Assembly: GCF_014529535.1 (NCBI RefSeq)
Contig: NC_050735.1
Location: forward strand, 5,033,739-5,097,738
Length of the DNA: 64,000 nt
Origin: Bradysia coprophila
Taxonomy: Eukaryota; Arthropoda; Insecta; Diptera; Sciaridae
Direction: 5' to 3'
The translations under genes and the position numbers were made by a program. Position 1 is the first letter of the stretch. Each line of letters opens with the position of its first letter. The notes beneath the pieces are model-generated. The model was not told the origin of the DNA. It was given only the letters and a program-made list of their open reading frames with translations, and searched no databases. Positions 62,026 to 64,000 of the stretch are shown one piece after another.

Positions 62026-64000
62026 GTGCGTCCGCTAAGGCTGGGAAATACACTTTGGATTGTGCAAATTGAGGTAAAATTGATTTTATGATTATGTATG
62101 GAATGCTGATTCCAAAATCATCAGGGGCAACTCCGGTAGCTCACTCGTTCCGCCTGGAGCGGCCGTTATGTCACTTTGGCTTCGCTGAATTTTCATGCCC
62201 ATCATTTCCAAAGAGATATCGATGTGGAATATAAGCTGGGAGGTGCGGTAATTCGACAAATATTCAGTTTTGAGCAAAATAACACAATTTAATCAGTTGG
62301 GAAGAGAATATTCTATTTTTCGCAAAAACATTGAAATCTCGCAACTGTAATCAACGTTGTCAATCTTACAGTGAAACAAATTATTTTAAATGTAAAATCA
62401 ACAATGAGTCGAGTCGTCATATACTTCAAATTTCATTTATTAACACTCAAGCCTTTTATGCGAAATAAATCGAACATTTATATCAAATGTTTAAATATCG
62501 CGCTACTCGGATGTTTTCTTAGTGACAGCAATAAATACACAATTGTACGCTCACCACAAATTCCGATGTCATGTTTGCATTGTGCACCATGCGAAAAATG
62601 AAGACATTTTTCAGAAAAAAAACATTTTGCTTTCGTTGGCGTGAATGCTTCAAATTGAGATGTAAAGCAAAATATGCGGAGTTGTCAAGCGAGCAGCTGC
62701 ATTTCGACAGAAAGTGAAACGGTTCCAAAGTTTGCCTATTAAAACTGCCACCATACTGTCAGAAATAATTATAAATTATTGTTTGACGACCGAGACTCGT
62801 CTCCGAAATGCTTTCAAAATGCCGTCGAAATGTCGTCGAATGCATTTTTCTTCGTTTTGCTTCGTAAAATATTCTTAAATGTTCGAAGTTTTTTTTAGAA
62901 TAATTTTTTTGTTGACAAAAAAAATCCAAAATGGCCGAAAAAACACGCATAAATGTTTGGACTTTCAGCTGTAGTATGTTATACCTGTCTAGTCAGACAA
63001 AAACCTCTTAGAAGAAAAAGGTTGAGGCAAGTCCTTTACTTACAAAAGTATTGATATCGGAAAGGATGACGCTCAAAGCTTCGACACGCAAAAATTTAAC
63101 TTTGCAGCTGATTGTTCACATTAAAAAAATTGAGTCACAAATTGCTTTGGGCATGATACGTGTGGTACGTCCATAATAAAATCAGACGCAAAACTTTCAA
63201 CCACCAGACATTTATAAACGGTCCGGAAGTTTAAACTATTTTTTCAAATATAATTTTTTTTGGGGGGTCGCCAGCAAGCCATTTGTTCAAATATGCGAAT
63301 ATTTACGCTGGATGGAAATTATAATTTTTTAAATATCGCAATTCTGATGAAAAAGCAAATAGACGTCAGAAGTATAGAATTTGTTTACAAAATTTACTTT
63401 TTTGTGTTTAGTCAGTTGCAAAGGCTTAAATCAATCGCAAAAATAAAAGTTTTTCATCTTACTTAAATTAAGATAAAAAAAACTAAGACGACACGTGTGT
63501 TTAATCTTGTTTTCGAGAGCAACTGTTTCAATAACACGTCAATGAGACAAGGAATATTGAACCAAGAGGATGTATTCTTTTTTAATTGAAAATAGCATCA
63601 AATTAAGATGGATGGTTTTTAAAATAGTCCTCTACGAAAACTTCCATTTTTATCAAAGTTTTGATAAGTTACCAACAATAAATCCCGTGAAGGGATCTTA
63701 AATATTTTAAGTCCCCATTACATAAAAGACCCATAAATCTTATGACATATTTTTGATCGAGACATTCCTCAACTCTATTTTTTCTACCATAATTTTTGCG
63801 CATGGAAAAGACAATCTGTAAGTCAGACTAACACATGCATCGAATTGTTGTGTATACGAAATTTTGCCTTGCAGGAAAGAAATTTACCGTTAGTTGCACT
63901 TGTATTACAGATCATCATTGTCAATGTCATTTCAGATGTCAGATAAGGAGTCATTTTCACATAATTAACCACAATGCCAAAAAAATTTCTTTCAAAGTTT

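Larger units (their letters stand above)
59820..64000. other. Gene-free 3' interval upstream of glycerol kinase
   Basis: It begins with the glycerol kinase upstream region; no clear TATA/initiator pair was found for that gene. ORFs at 60239-60595, 61677-61883, 62092-62277 and 62371-62601 are short, AT-driven and without motifs or splice context. Repeats listed separately occur at 61.2-62.0 kb. Confidence 0.5.

Noticed and set aside
62092..62277. Peptide-like DITAAPGGTSELPELP frame suggesting vector or transposon coding sequence
   Set aside because: Does not match a vector polylinker that I recognise, and the frame is short with no context.

Overview
The window is eukaryotic, AT-rich nuclear DNA, most probably from an insect and plausibly a lower (nematoceran) dipteran. 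The evidence is: genes split by mostly 50-110 bp GT-AG introns; insect-type core promoters (TATA box plus a TCAGT initiator about 32-34 bp downstream); a yellow/MRJP-family gene; insect-like versions of BTBD10, TAF11 and glycerol kinase; and dense non-autonomous transposons. The species cannot be named from this sequence. All gene models were built by hand from ORFs, splice sites and matching intron phase.

Layout. 1-152: the edge of an unidentified minus-strand coding exon that runs off the window. 6030-9283: a two-exon minus-strand gene for a 167-aa phosphosite-rich protein. 9625-14006: a two-exon minus-strand gene for a 437-aa basic orphan protein. 14.0-26.2 kb: no recognisable gene, but several fold-back elements (17.0, 21.0 and 23.3 kb). 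26285-29232: a yellow-family gene that looks dead, with a frame break in its second exon and a 1.66-kb terminal-inverted-repeat element inserted near its 3' end. 29.8-30.4 kb: an array of about four 152-bp tandem units. 33932-34357: a single-exon gene for a 141-aa Ser/Arg-rich protein with its own TATA box. 34.8-47.8 kb: gene-free and full of repeats: three copies of a 170-bp fold-back, three of the four copies of a TAGATCATCTTCAAG MITE, a 1.16-kb element, a diverged segmental duplication, and a hAT-type element with a palindromic TATCGATA interior.

47.8-59.8 kb is the gene-dense part. BTBD10 (plus, six exons) and TAF11 (minus, two exons) converge, with predicted 3' ends that overlap. A serine-protease homologue (minus, three exons) has Asn in place of the catalytic Ser. 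Glycerol kinase (minus, nine exons) has a 4.4-kb fourth intron. That intron holds a complete plus-strand gene for a small secreted Thr-rich protein and a second copy of the 1.16-kb element. 59.8-64.0 kb shows repeats but no gene.

The genes do not form a pathway. They are housekeeping factors (Akt-linked BTB protein, TFIID subunit, glycerol metabolism) mixed with secreted, tissue-type genes (yellow family, protease homologue, mucin-like protein) and lineage-restricted proteins of unknown function.
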